64,000 nucleotides of DNA, from contig JAWNZC010000232.1 of the NCBI GenBank assembly GCA_035771165.1, positions 1,067,001-1,131,000 of the forward strand, read 5' to 3'. The stretch is from Paragorgia papillata. Taxonomy: Eukaryota > Cnidaria > Anthozoa > Scleralcyonacea > Coralliidae. Under the pieces are notes generated by a model, which was not told the origin of the DNA, did no database searches, and was given only the letters and a program-made list of their open reading frames with translations. This document shows, one piece after another, positions 46,199 to 56,847 of the stretch (positions are counted from its first letter, which is position 1; every line of letters begins with the position of its first letter). A program made the position numbers and the translations under genes.

Positions 46199-46970
46199 CA
46201 CATTTGTTTATAGAAAAAGATGGCTAAAAGTTTCGGAACTACGCATTGTTGAAGTACATCGAGTAGGTATGTTGTTAGAAATTTTATAAGCCTTCATTCG
46301 GTGTATAGTTCAAACTTTAGGGTTACCTGTAACCTTTTAAAATGTTCAAAATGTGCACACCATTGTTCGTAAAATAAGAATTATATGATGGGAAATGGAC
46401 TGCTCACAAGTGTTATAGAATTTTGGATATTGTTTTTAAATACTAAACGCACAGCCCTAAACAACATATTAAACATAGGATACTGTGAGGTGCCATTCAT
46501 GTCAGAACTTTTAACTTTCTCGCCGGGAAGTATTTTAAAGAATAAAAAAACCATTATTTTAGTCTGGACCGTCTGAAATGGATGAATTTCTTAAGTTTGT
46601 TTTACCTTTTGCTGTTTTGGTGTTTGCTATAACCTCAGAAAGACTTCTGGAATGTACCTCAGATATTTCTTAAACGAAAGCTAATTCAAATATGAAAGGA
46701 GTGGAAAAGTTTGCAATTTCTAGTTGAAGTTGAAAACGATTTTGGTGCAAATTAGTGATCATACCTTTTCAACATATGAAAAAATATTAAAACTTTTATG
46801 GTCAACGGTGAGAACATTTTGAACATTTTAAAAAGTTACAGGTAACACTATGATTTGAACTATATACCGAATGAAAGCTTATAAAATTTCTAACAACATA
46901 CGTACCCGATGTATTTCAAGAATGCGTAGTTCCGAAAATTTTAGCCATCTTCCTCTATAAACAAATGTGG
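46199..46970. mobile_element. Palindromic element, ~770 bp
   Basis: Arms 46199-46370 and 46801-46970 pair (ACATTTGTTTATAGA, TAAAATTTCTAACAACATA, AGTTACAGGTAACACTA-type words). The centre is AT-rich and non-coding. Confidence 0.75.
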
Positions 46971-47195
46971 AGTTTATACAATTCTGGATTATGCCCGACA
47001 GCTTCGTGACTGCAGGACTTTTTGCCACGGACTTTTACCCGTAGTATCCGCGTGCTGAAGTTTTAATAACCCGGTGGTCATAGAATTTCATATCCAAAGA
47101 ATCGTTTTCTAAAGCAAATTGCTTATTTACTTAACTAAATATTATTTATATATATAGATAACAATATGAGGTTAATTAAAAGGTCACAAGACGGC

Positions 47196-48137
47196 CAAGA
47201 GTAATTGATTACAGGAGCCCGAGGGTCGCAAGGACGAGAAGGCTAATTTCCCGGGGGCACTTACTTTCAAAATGGCCGACTGGCGCATGCGCATAAAAAT
47301 AATGCGACACTTTTTTCCGCGAGTCGGACTTCTGGTTGATCCTTATTCTGTGGCCTAGGTCTAGGCTGCCTTGGACCCACTGACGTATATATATAACTGG
47401 ACTGCGTGTGCTGGCCAAAAATGTGTCCCCATTTTCACTTTCAATTTTGAAAGGTGGCATTTTTTGAGCGACCACTGACATGTACTTATCGTAGGAAAAA
47501 ATAATACTTATGTAAATACAAAGCGATTTTCTTACTTTATTAATAAATCGTTCCTATGCGAGGGCTTCCCCCAGAGGTGAATAAAATCGTCTGGCGTTAC
47601 TGCGCTAGCCAGAACAAAATACTAAAGAGTAAAGACCAATAAATTCGGGGAGGAAAGAGTTAATGCATGCAGGTTGGTCATTATTAATTTCTTGTGGAAC
47701 GACTCAAGAGGCCTGTTGGATTACAAATAGGAATATCGCCTCCCATATATGTAAACAGCCCCTAAGAAGAACTCGGTACGCCTCGCTTCTTTACGATTTT
47801 CTCGCGATCTTCAGCGGTTCTTTATAGAGCTGGCGACTTCACAAAACGAAATGTTTGTAGATTTCCATGACCATGTGTATTGACAGTCTAGTTTATTTTA
47901 TTGCCAAGTGTTCGTGCGGTACCGCCGGCCGGCACGCCTTTAATTCAGACTGCTAGAAAGCTACAACAGTAATTGTCTAGGATTATTATTATTGTAGTTC
48001 AGAACTACAATAAGACTCTTATCATGAAAACATCCCGGGCCGCTCAACAAATATTTTGTTTACACAAACTCGAGACCAGAACGACATTATGCTGACTTGG
48101 CAAAAATCTTGGCAGAAAATTCGACAAAGTTTGCCTA
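47196..48137. other. Unassigned stretch
   Basis: A 90-codon minus-strand frame at 47209-47481 has no support. No repeats recognised. Confidence 0.4.
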
Positions 48138-48500
48138 GTCCGTCTACTCCGAACGTTTTCTCAAGAAATAATCCACTGTTGAAGTTATAAAATATATTGG
48201 CAGAAAGATAATTCACCTTGCTATAACATTCGTGCAGTTTATCCGACCAAATAGCTTAGTTTCCCTAAAAAAAGCGAAATACCAAACATGTAAAAATCAT
48301 AATAGCGGCCGCTATTTTGAAATGTTTTTCCGTGTGTATTATAATGTCTTCTCCGAATGTTTTCTCGAGAAATAAACCACTGTAGATGCTATCAAATATA
48401 TTGGAAGAAAGACAATTCATCTGGCTACAACATACGTACAGTTTATCAGACTAAATAGCTTAGTTTTCTCAAAAAAAGAGAAATACCGAACATGTCCAAC
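48138..48500 (+). repeat. Diverged ~205-bp tandem duplication
   Basis: 48138-48295 and 48343-48500 align (TCTTCTCCGAATGTTTTCTC-type start, TAAATAGCTTAGTTTTCTC-type end) with many substitutions. Confidence 0.7.
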
Positions 48501-48726
48501 ACGAACTAGAGATTCTTAGGTATCGGTCAGCGACATTCACCATTAGCAAAAGGACCCATAAATGCCGCCATTTTGAAAACGATTTTGGGGACACTTTTCG
48601 ATTTTGGGGACAACGAGTTTTAACTTTGTCACGATTCAAGATATTTTCGGGAAACAATTCAGAGCGGCTGGCTGAGATAGCGTGACTGCCAACTTGCGAT
48701 GACTTGCGTTCTCGTTTGATTAGGGC

Positions 48727-48925
48727 TTTACGTCATACTCGACAGCTATCGCCAGATATTCGACACGATTGTTCACGATCGCCACATGGTCGAGATGATC
48801 GCCATTGATCGCCAGATATTCGAGAAGTACTCGAGTTGTTTTGGTGGGTGGAAATCTCGATGGCTGTTTTGATTTTTGAAAAGTATTGATTATTACTTTG
48901 CAAATCTTTTCTTCTAGGAACAGTT
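48727..48925 (-). repeat. Repeat C, copy 1 (inverted partner at 62062-62290)
   Basis: Shares GCTGTCGAGTATGACGTAA, GCGATCAATGGCGATC and AAAACAGCCATCGAGAT with copy 2 in opposite orientation; both copies stop at the same point, just after GACGTAA. Confidence 0.8.
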
Positions 48926-48961
48926 TCTGGGAACAGTTTATGTAATTTTGGGGGGACACCT

Positions 48962-49133
48962 CCCCCCCCCCCCCCCCCCCCAAGAATTGCTTTATTTGTT
49001 CTATAGTCGGTAGACAAGATATTTCAGTTGGCAGTCGGCACCCGCCAGCGGTCAGACTCGGCGAGTACTAGTACTGACGAGTGACGATTATGAGGCAGTC
49101 GGCAAAATTGAGCGTACAACCCCCCCCCCCCCC
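48962..49133. repeat. Two poly-C tracts
   Basis: Twenty C at 48962-48981 and about fourteen at 49120-49133. Confidence 0.9.
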
Positions 49134-49159
49134 TGCAGAATTTTTTGAGGACGGCCCTG

Positions 49160-49999
49160 TCTATGATCTGGTGTCTAAGTGTCACTCAATTGTACACTTT
49201 GATAAATTGTGGAGAAGCTATTGTAAACTGTTGGGAAACTTAAATCCTTGAATATGAAAACATTGAATATGAAAAATATTGAAAACATTGAAATGAAGAA
49301 ATATATCTGTTGAAACTATTGTTGTACTGTCTTATTTAAAATACTAGCAGAATCACAAATATTAGTGATGTGCATTACACTTGAATGCCACAGCATATTC
49401 ATGACAGGTAAAATGTTGTTTTGGAACACAATATTGTTGATGTTCTGGTGCTAGTTGTATGAAGCCCGGGTAGCTTATGTACTTGATAAGTCCTAGCTAA
49501 AGAACAGCACTAATCATGCTTTGAACAACCTTATTTAAATTTTATCCACTGAATAAAAAAAAGTGTCTATAGAGGCTTCTTATAACCAGCCTCAGATGTT
49601 TCATTAACATGTGCTAAATTCGGGCACTTTATGCTGGGAATTTCGGGCAATTTTGATGTTTGTTGCTGTGAAATGTTCAAGAAAAATGGATACGTTAAAC
49701 TAAGAGTGAAAAAATACACTTAAAAATCAATATTCATCCCTACATTTTTCGGGCAAAAATCTTTGCCCGCCTCCAAACAGAATTGGGCTGTTATGCCTAT
49801 GTATGTTTTGGAAGCAGCCAGTCAAATGTTTGTATAGTACGTGCCATGTTCAAATTAGCAATACATGTATAAAATGATTTAAAATAACTATCAATTTCTT
49901 TGTGTGTCTGTGTGCTTTTCGCGCATTTTCATGCATTGCTTCTTAAGTCTATATCTCTTTCTGTGCTTAACAGCGGTTGTCACATGTACGCATTGCGTA
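49160..49999 (+). repeat. E1 left terminal inverted repeat
   Basis: Pairs along its length with 53637-54356. It ends at ACATGTACGCATTGCGTA. It carries extra sequence around 49600-49780 relative to the right copy. Confidence 0.85.
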
Positions 50000-50066
50000 G
50001 CGATGTTTTACTATTAGCTGGGGTAATTAGTGGATTCATGGGAAGCATATATGTGGTATAATATAA

Positions 50067-50213
50067 ATGAGTTCGTATTACGGATATGAAGAGCAAAGCA
50101 CTTCTGATGACTCAAAACTGTCTTTATCAGGTGGTAAAATGACCGGATCAGTTGATATGGACTACCACGAGATGAAAAAAGTGTCGGCTCCGAGTCACGC
50201 ACGCCTTAAATAA
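50067..50213 (+). pseudogene. N-terminal part of a fiber-like protein (E1)
   Basis: A 48-codon frame begins MSSYYGYEEQ at the inner edge of the left TIR and contains LSGGKMTGSVDM, a short repeat type (GGxMTGxxDM, normally followed by N-x-I-x-x-L and ATKKYVD) found in tail-fiber-like proteins of phages and some eukaryotic virus-like elements. It ends at TAA where the frame of the following segment takes over, so the middle of the gene has been deleted or frameshifted. Confidence 0.5.
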
Positions 50214-50664
50214 ATTCTTTTTCGAGTTCTATGGCAAGACCAATACAATTGTGTACAAATATTCAGGCGTATCAAGGCTCAAAGTCGCGCGCCGTCCTGA
50301 CTTGAACCATGGTAACTATCGGGGTAGCGACTTGATTCATTCAAACGAATTCACCAGCGACACGGTCATATACCTTCACGACATTTTATTTGACAACGAT
50401 AGTAGAAGCTTTGACATATCGATGAAATTCTTCGTTGAAGTGGGCTACTCTGATAATAATGCTATGCAATACTCTAGTGGTGAGGTTGATTTGACGACTA
50501 AGCCAAATTATGATCTGACTTTTGGCGATGGCTATGTAAGGTGGGTCGATTTAGCCTTGTCGTTTAAGCTGACCAGTATTACATCGTTGTCTGAGGAATT
50601 TCGCTTCTTCATTGTCTTAGCGAGTCTCAGACCAGGGGAGCCATTGGTGGTAACGAATTCGTGA
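50214..50664 (+). pseudogene. C-terminal part of the fiber-like protein (E1)
   Basis: About 150 open codons in a different frame, ending at TGA 50662-50664. It is predicted beta-rich with aromatic residues (FDISMKFFVEVGYSD, YVRWVDLALSF) and no membrane segment, as expected for a globular head or lectin-like knob. It directly follows the fiber-type N-terminus. A host-binding role is inference only. No start codon of its own is convincing. Confidence 0.5.
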
Positions 50665-50697
50665 TCCACGTTGAGACTAGAGAGTACTAGCTAAAAT

Positions 50698-50808
50698 ATG
50701 AGTGATTGTATAATGAACCAGAGAAAAAGTGTTATTGCATTTAACTATAGAGATGAAGTACCAGAAGAGGACGTTAATAAGTTGAAACAATGGTACTGCC
50801 TACCATAA
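50698..50808 (+). CDS. Hypothetical 36-aa frame (E1)
   Basis: MSDCIMNQRKSVIAF..., ending LKQWYCLP at TAA 50806-50808. It sits between the fiber-like gene and the split membrane gene with short spacers. Too small to classify; it may be a truncated N-terminus. Confidence 0.3.
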   Translation: MSDCIMNQRKSVIAFNYRDEVPEEDVNKLKQWYCLP

Positions 50809-50829
50809 ACTCGCTGTCTGTTTTTAATG

Positions 50830-52280
50830 GAAGCTTAAAAAAGTCAAACTGGCGTTAAATATGTCCAGTAACGGTCGGAACGATTGCTGGTAGCGTAACT
50901 ACGAAGCCAGTTATTTTAGGCGTGATAAATGTTTCAGGTGTTTTGATACACATGGCCAGAAATTTTGATCCATTTGCACACCGTGAGCCCCTGCACGCTT
51001 AACAAGTTTCGAGGGCATTCGCGAGGTCACGCGAGAGTCGCGCAGTTGCCGATTAATTCCGGCAGCTCAGAGTTAAGTTGTTTGACATACTTTATTTCAG
51101 CTGATTTAGATGACCAAGCTCGCAAAACTGGATATGGAATCTCTAACCAGCATATGACTTTATTTTCAATTGTTGTTTGTTGACGAGCATACCACAGACC
51201 TTGCAGTGGAACATCATTGCTGACTTTTATGTCCAGTTGTGATGGATTAGCTTGGGGGTTCATAACTTACCGATGAAAAATACTTATTACATAATGGAAA
51301 TAACGATAAGACAAGGAAATACCTTATTTGTGTTAGTTTTTTCAAGTTTGGCGGGTTTTGGCGTCCTTTTTTGTCGTTGCTATGGACACAACCTTATTAA
51401 TTCTAGCCAATCCCAGTGCAAAAGAACGTTTTAAACAGCCAATCAAAAGGACATTTAGGCAAAGGAAAAAGCGTTCAATATGCCCAGCGGTTATATAAAA
51501 AGAAAATGGCGGAAAAACAAGAAAAAAGACTCGATTTATGGCAGTTTTTCTATAAAAAAAACGACCTTACTTTTCATTCGCACGCCTCGAATTTCTCATG
51601 AAGACACAGATGTTAAGGTATTTAAATATAATTTAGTTATTTAAGTTGTTTTCACAAAAGATTGAGTGTTTGTCTTAAGACATTTTTTTGAAAGACGAGC
51701 AGGGTTTTTAGTAGTTTTTATGACAACATATGAGCAAACACAGTAAACCAACGTCTCTATATCCATTTTCTTGATATAACAATTAACACATTTAGAGGTG
51801 AATTCTCTCGTGGGTTTTATCAAACTCCAGTTTTTGAAATAGATTTCTCCGCAGGTAATGTTCACCAAACCTTAGTCAAAAATATGTGATAAAATGCCTT
51901 TTTTGTTCTTTGTGAAAACCCGAAGCACACTATAAAACTACAATTTAGTGGAAACTCCTATGTTCTTCATACAAAAAGATACTTTAAAAATGTTAGCTTT
52001 TAGTTGCTGCTGAAGCGCATGCGCGATCTTAATTTCTGGCCATGAGTGGTTCAGATGTTTTGACACCAAGACAAACATCTCCGATAAGATCCACGAATGC
52101 AAATTTGCATATACTAGCTACGAAAAGATACTGATCCAATTAAGGAATTACCTCAGAGGGTTGCCGTACGATGAAATAGTGTTTTTGAGCGATACAAAGG
52201 TATTAGACGATATTGTCATCGATATGTGTCCACCTATCATCGACATGGCAAAGCGCTACAAACAGAAATACGTAACATAA
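50830..52280 (+). pseudogene. Small membrane-associated protein split by a TIR element (E1)
   Basis: The 5' part (50830-50949) reads KLKKVKLALNMSS and, after a 1-nt shift, TIAGSVTTKPVILGVINVSG, a hydrophobic stretch. The 3' part (52062-52280) reads KIHECKFAYTSYEKILIQLR, then an acidic helical region to TAA 52278-52280. Together they would make about 110-120 residues: one membrane-type segment followed by a helical cytoplasmic domain. The 50951-52044 element separates the parts. The function is unknown. Confidence 0.5.
50951..52044. mobile_element. TIR element inserted in an E1 gene
   Basis: CATGGCCAGAAATT and its exact inverse form the ends. A 17-bp imperfect direct repeat (TTCAGRTGTTTTGAYAC) lies outside at 50933-50949 and 52050-52066. 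A partial relative is at 1080-1702. No transposase; the small frames at 51252 and 51416 are unsupported. Confidence 0.7.
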
Positions 52281-52290
52281 TGCATTTTAT

Positions 52291-53280
52291 ATGAAGCTTA
52301 ACAAAACATTAGGAAGATAATCAGATGGATTCATAAAGGACTCCATAAAATTGATGATGCCTTTCATTCATGCACTGGGCAAAGAAATGACCGTGTTGAG
52401 GTTATATACAACCATCCCATCAAGAGAACCCCAGAAGAATGGGGCATTAGGGGACGGCAAACTGTGTCATATGGCTATTAACATATGGGAGGCGTTATCG
52501 AACTCAAGCCGTTGTTCCCAGAAGAAATGGGCAATGAGGATGAGCTGGAAGGTGAGACAGATTTTGGCGGCTACCGTGATGAGAATCTATTAGATAATGA
52601 CTAAGATTGGGTTTCGCAACGTGATAATGAAGAGACGTCTATTTTAGAGAATTATTTCGATGGTCGTTATCACGAAGCCATGAATATATCATTCTTGTTT
52701 AACGATGTGTTGACACTAGAAGATGAGTGCTCTAATCCGAAATTCGTAAGGAGCCTCATGACGGAGCGGGTCTTTTATAAACTTGTAAAAACGCTTTCAG
52801 ACAGAGGGCTGGTAACTAATTACGAGTTTAGCTACTATACAGACCCTGATATCGAGGGCATTTGGCAGTATAAAACGGTGAGAACTGTAGATGGCAGCGT
52901 TCTGGATCCAGATGAATGGCGAGCGGTTAGAAGTGACATTAGAAGTTTTTATGATGAATGGAAAAGCAAAGAGCTTAACCAAATTCTGAAAAAAAGCAGG
53001 CGTTTTCACGGCTGTCGGTTTAAGCATTATAGCGCTAGTGAGTGGACTATCGATTAGTCTGACTCGTAAAGGATCTGACATAAAAGAAGAGGCTAAACAA
53101 GGGAGAAAGTGGGACGATCTTACACCAGCACATAAAAAGAGTACTATACCGTCGACTGAATTAAAAGAGGCTAGTGGTGATGCGCTCATTTTTACTGGAA
53201 AGCATTTAGTTGTAATAGCGGCATGTGGTACCGTTTACCTGTACTTTAAAAAGAACAAGCGTAGACAATCTGTAAGATGA
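52291..53280 (+). pseudogene. Broken gene for a ~330-aa protein with C-terminal membrane segments (E1)
   Basis: It starts at ATG 52291 (MKLNKTLG), shifts frame near 52315, then reads through two in-frame stops (TAA 52479-52481 and 52602-52604) to an open stretch from 52680. At an A7 run (52988-52994) the frame shifts again; the following frame reads FTAVGLSIIALVSGLSISL, a membrane segment, and later IFTGKHLVVIAACGTVYLYF, a second one, then a basic KKNKRRQ tail at TGA 53280. The middle is acidic and soluble. No domain is recognised. Four lesions make it a pseudogene. Confidence 0.55.
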
Positions 53281-53357
53281 TCTGTGAGATAACTGTAAGA
53301 TTACCTGTGAGATAACTGTGAGATTACCTGTGAGATAAAACGTAAGTACTCTTATAG
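53281..53357 (+). repeat. ~23-bp minisatellite between two E1 genes
   Basis: CTGTGAGATAACTGTGAGAT-type units, about three copies. Confidence 0.7.
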
Positions 53358-53669
53358 ATGGGCGACAGTAAGACAGAATACACCCCAAAGATAACTAATC
53401 AGGAGAAACCCAAAACCCCAAAGCGTGTTGCCGCTGGTTATAAGTTAGCTCTAATAAGCAAACAGACTAAGGAACGTAAAATGCGCGAACGAATAGAAAA
53501 CGAGAAGGCTGATGAAAGCGTAAATGATACCAGCGATGGACAAAGTTATTTAACGCTCGGCAATGTAGCTACGGTAGCAGGAATAGCGTTTGGAGTAATC
53601 CGTGTCTACTGCGCTTATAGAAATAGTAAAAATAGGTACGCAATGCGTACATGTGGCTACCGCTGTTAG
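53358..53669 (+). CDS. Intact small basic protein with one membrane segment, 103 aa (E1)
   Basis: Starts MGDSKTEYTPK; residues about 20-55 are strongly basic and helical (KRVAAGYKLALISKQTKERK), then an acidic linker, then a hydrophobic segment (TVAGIAFGVIRVYCAY, residues about 73-88) and a basic end. It stops at TAG 53669, 33 bp inside the right TIR. It is the only uninterrupted gene of more than 100 codons in E1. A virion membrane or accessory protein is possible by context; no family is assigned. Confidence 0.5.
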   Translation: MGDSKTEYTPKITNQEKPKTPKRVAAGYKLALISKQTKERKMRERIENEKADESVNDTSDGQSYLTLGNVATVAGIAFGVIRVYCAYRNSKNRYAMRTCGYRC

Positions 53670-54356
53670 GCAGAAAGAGATATAGACTTAAGAAGCAATG
53701 CATGAAAATGCGTGAAAAGCAAACAGACACACAAATAAATTGATAGTTATTTTAAATCATTTTATACATGTATTGCTAATTTTAACATGGCATATACTAT
53801 ACAAACATTTTTACTGGCTGCTTCCAAAACATACATGATTATAGACATACCCCCAAGTTTCACGTGAAGGGAACTTGTAAAACTCCGATTTTTGCAAATG
53901 TTAATAAAACATCTGGATCTGGTTGTATGAAGCCTGTATAGCCACTTTTATCCACTGAACAGCACTATCAGATACATAACTATTCAGTGGATAAAATTTA
54001 AATTAGGTTGTTCAAAGCATGATTATTGCTGTTCTTTAGCTAGGACTAATCAACTAGATAAGCTATCCGGGCTTCATACAACTGGCCCCAGATCATCAAT
54101 AATACTGTGTTCCAAAACAACATTTTACTTATTATAAATATGGTGTGGCATTCAAGTGTAATGCACATCACTAATATTTTGTGATTCTGCTAGTGTTTTA
54201 AATAAGACAGTGCAACAATACTCAGTATTGTAGTTTCAACAGATATATTTCTTCATTTAAATTTTTTCAACATATTCAAGGATTTAAGTTTCCCAAAAGT
54301 TCTCAGCAATTTATCAAAATGTACAATTGAGTAACACTTAGACACCAGATCATAGA
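53637..54356 (-). repeat. E1 right terminal inverted repeat
   Basis: The inverse of the left TIR; the last 33 bp of the 103-aa gene lie inside it. Confidence 0.85.
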
Positions 54357-54604
54357 ATATTTTAGTACTTCACAAGAAGTGCGATTTCCATCCACATCTT
54401 TGAACTTTATGTCCGCTCACATGTTGGCTTGCACATCTCAAGCATTGCTATTAATCACCATTTCTATTTTTACACTATCCTGGTAAACTCCACTGGTATT
54501 TTCACACTATCCTGGCATATCAATCAGCATTGTTATATATCACGTGTCAAAGTCCATTTTTCTAGCTTTCTGATTGGGCAAGCCACAGGACGAAGAAGTA
54601 GCCT

Positions 54605-54785
54605 TAATGCGCATTTAATGTTACGTAAATTCGCTTAAATATGTCCAGCAGATTTAAGCTAAGTTTACGCTGCCATTAAAGTTGGTGCCAGATTTAAGCT
54701 ACATTTAAGCTTGTTTTAAATGTTCTTAAATGTGAAGAATACGTTTAACGAGAGCTTAAAGCCCTTAAATTTGGCGTGTTTTACA
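54605..54785. repeat. Left subterminal repeat array of the CACTA element
   Basis: About a dozen CTTAAA / TTTAAG hexamers in both orientations; the expected binding region for transposase. Confidence 0.65.
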
Positions 54786-54965
54786 CTTCTTTTATATTGA
54801 AACTTATTGTTATTTAAATTATATGTGATAGAGCATCCATACGTGTTTGTTGAAGCTGGTGAAAAATAAATTGCTGAGGGAGCGTTGTTCATTATTAAGA
54901 CGTTTTTAACATTTGTTAGAGTATAATTAAATTTGACGATTTAATATATAGTTATCAGTATAGGT

Positions 54966-55036
54966 TAAGAACCTCACCCGAAGTTTATTAGCGATTTATA
55001 ATATATCGCTAATAAACTAAGGGTGAGGTTTTTAAG
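54966..55036. repeat. Near-perfect hairpin
   Basis: ACCTCACCC...AGTTTATTAGCGA pairs with TCGCTAATAAACT...GGGTGAGGT over about 29 bp per arm. Confidence 0.8.
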
Positions 55037-55374
55037 TTATTTATAACATGATCAAAGAGGTTTTCTAAAGAATTCAATGGGAAAAGAACTTTTGACGAGG
55101 TTCTATTGTTATTGCGAGGTTTATATAAGGTTGGGATGTTTATAACCTGTATATAAACCGAGGTACATCAAAGAAAACCGACTGGATGATATTATAATGA
55201 TTGTTCAACATCACTAGACTTGAACAACATTATTTCTTCTTACACCATTACAAGAAAAACTTGAAGCGATTGGCTTGTAACTAAAAAGCATAATATTTAA
55301 TAAATATGTATATGACTATACATTCAATAATAGCGTTGACAGAAGTTAATTTGAAGAAAATGTTTCTAAAGCAT

Positions 55375-55640
55375 AACATCTTACAACGTAGCGTAACGTT
55401 TTACAACGTAGCGGTTCGTAGCGCAATGTCTTACAACGTAGTCTACCATCTTATAACGTAGCGTAATATCTAACAACGTAGTGCAATGTCATAGAATGTA
55501 GCGTAATGTCTTCGTAGCGTAATATCTTACAACGTAGCGTAATGTCGTAGAACGTAGCGTAATGTCTTATAATGTAGCGCAGTGTATTACAACGTAGCTT
55601 AATGTCTTATACGAAACCAGGCAATTTACAACCTAGCAAA
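55375..55640 (+). repeat. ~20-bp minisatellite
   Basis: CTTACAACGTAGCGTAATGT repeats more than ten times with substitutions and length changes. Confidence 0.85.
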
Positions 55641-55827
55641 ACATTTCATAGCGTAGTGGAACGTCTTTTGACGCACATGTACAGTTCACAAACTACAGTT
55701 CATTTTGAAATAATACATAATTAATGCGCGAAAGATCGCATGCATTATTCTTGTAGTGCGTGTGTGGATGCGTGCCCGTGCGATAGCACGCACTAAAAGA
55801 AAAGGCCTGCTATTATTGTTCATAAAC

Positions 55828-56847
55828 CTATGGACAGAACCTTCGCGTTACAGGACAGGCTATAAAATATGTGTTACGTTCGTTCTTTATCAGTCCCTGC
55901 ACAACTCTACAATGTATGCGTTCAACAGGTAAAAAGGAACGGGATCCGCCCATTTCAAACTCGTTTGCTTTCCATAATACTCTGGACGTATTTGAAGATG
56001 GTGATTTGTTGTCCCACCTCACCACTGCAAAGCAAAATGTCAACATAGGTTTAACTTCATCCAGGAGAATCCTATGGCTGAAGTAATGGCTTGCAACAGC
56101 TGGACGCATGAGTGCATTCTCAGGATCAATGTTACCATCCGCATTCAACCACGAGGCCATTAGGAATGCTGACTTTCTTGTCCTACACTCCCGTACTGAT
56201 CCATACTTTTCACCAGCCATCAGGAGGTGACTGTGCTTATTGATAATTTGAAAAAGTTTGTCTTCAGTTATATTGCATCCAGGAAACATAATATTGTACA
56301 CATCACAAAGGAAAGCTTTATCTTCAACGTCCAGAGCGTCTTCTACAAATTCTGGAGACAGTTTCGTTGAGGTGCAGTGCCATAACATTTCTTGAAGATT
56401 TATGATGGATGAGTTGAAATATGTAGACAGGGGAGTAGGATTTCCAGCCAGTGTATCCTTGTTACTTCGATGAAACAACTGTTCAAATTCATCCTGGTAC
56501 ATTGAAGGCACATTGCCATTCGGAGGGTGAAGATGCGAACCGGTAATAAATTTGCGCATATACTGGATTTCCACGGACCGATTATTTGAAGTATTGGCTG
56601 CAAGTTCTCCATTGTACCGCTCAAATGAAAACAGCCAAAAAGCATAAACTGGTCCAAAGTCTAATAAACAGTCTTGCAGATGGCAGCACAAATGCATATT
56701 AGGCGTAATGGTCGATTTACGATACAATTTTTCAAACCCTTTGCAAAACTTGAACAACAATACATCAGCTTTCATTATCTCAGTTCTTGTGACAACAGGC
56801 TGGCATAGTATACGTGAAGCAAGTACGAACCGTTCCCATATTAACAA
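55828..56847 (-). pseudogene. CACTA transposase, C-terminal part
   Basis: The 339-codon frame begins inside the transposase: WERFVLASRILCQPVV, then ADVLLFKFCKGFEKLY, ITPNMHLCCHLQD and FWLFSFERYNGELA, motifs of the Tnp2/Transposase_21 family. The acidic residue in FSFERYNG may be part of the active site. The tail resembles uncharacterised C-terminal domains of animal EnSpm proteins. It is open throughout but joins the upstream part only through a frameshift near 56845. Confidence 0.75.

Larger units (their letters stand above)
44814..47195. mobile_element. Nest of at least three inverted-repeat elements
   Basis: The outer arms (about 44814-44891 and 47115-47195) pair over TTAGTTAAGTAAA and TATATAAATAATATTTAG. 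Inside are CACGTGTG-type elements (44892-46197) and a palindrome (46199-46970). The outer element seems to have been opened by the inner ones. Confidence 0.6.
49160..54356. mobile_element. E1: long-TIR virus-like element, 5.2 kb
   Basis: Outer ends TCTATGATCTGGTGTCTAAG at both sides in inverted orientation. TIRs are 840 and 720 bp. Between them (50000-53636) are genes on the + strand only: fiber-like, a 36-codon frame, a split membrane-protein gene, a long broken gene with membrane segments and an intact 103-aa gene. Long TIRs with compact one-strand gene blocks suit Polinton/adintovirus-type elements, but no polymerase, integrase or capsid gene is visible and no TSD is clear (CCCTGT left, ATATTT right). 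Without the later 1.1-kb insertion, the element would be about 4.1 kb. Confidence 0.7.
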
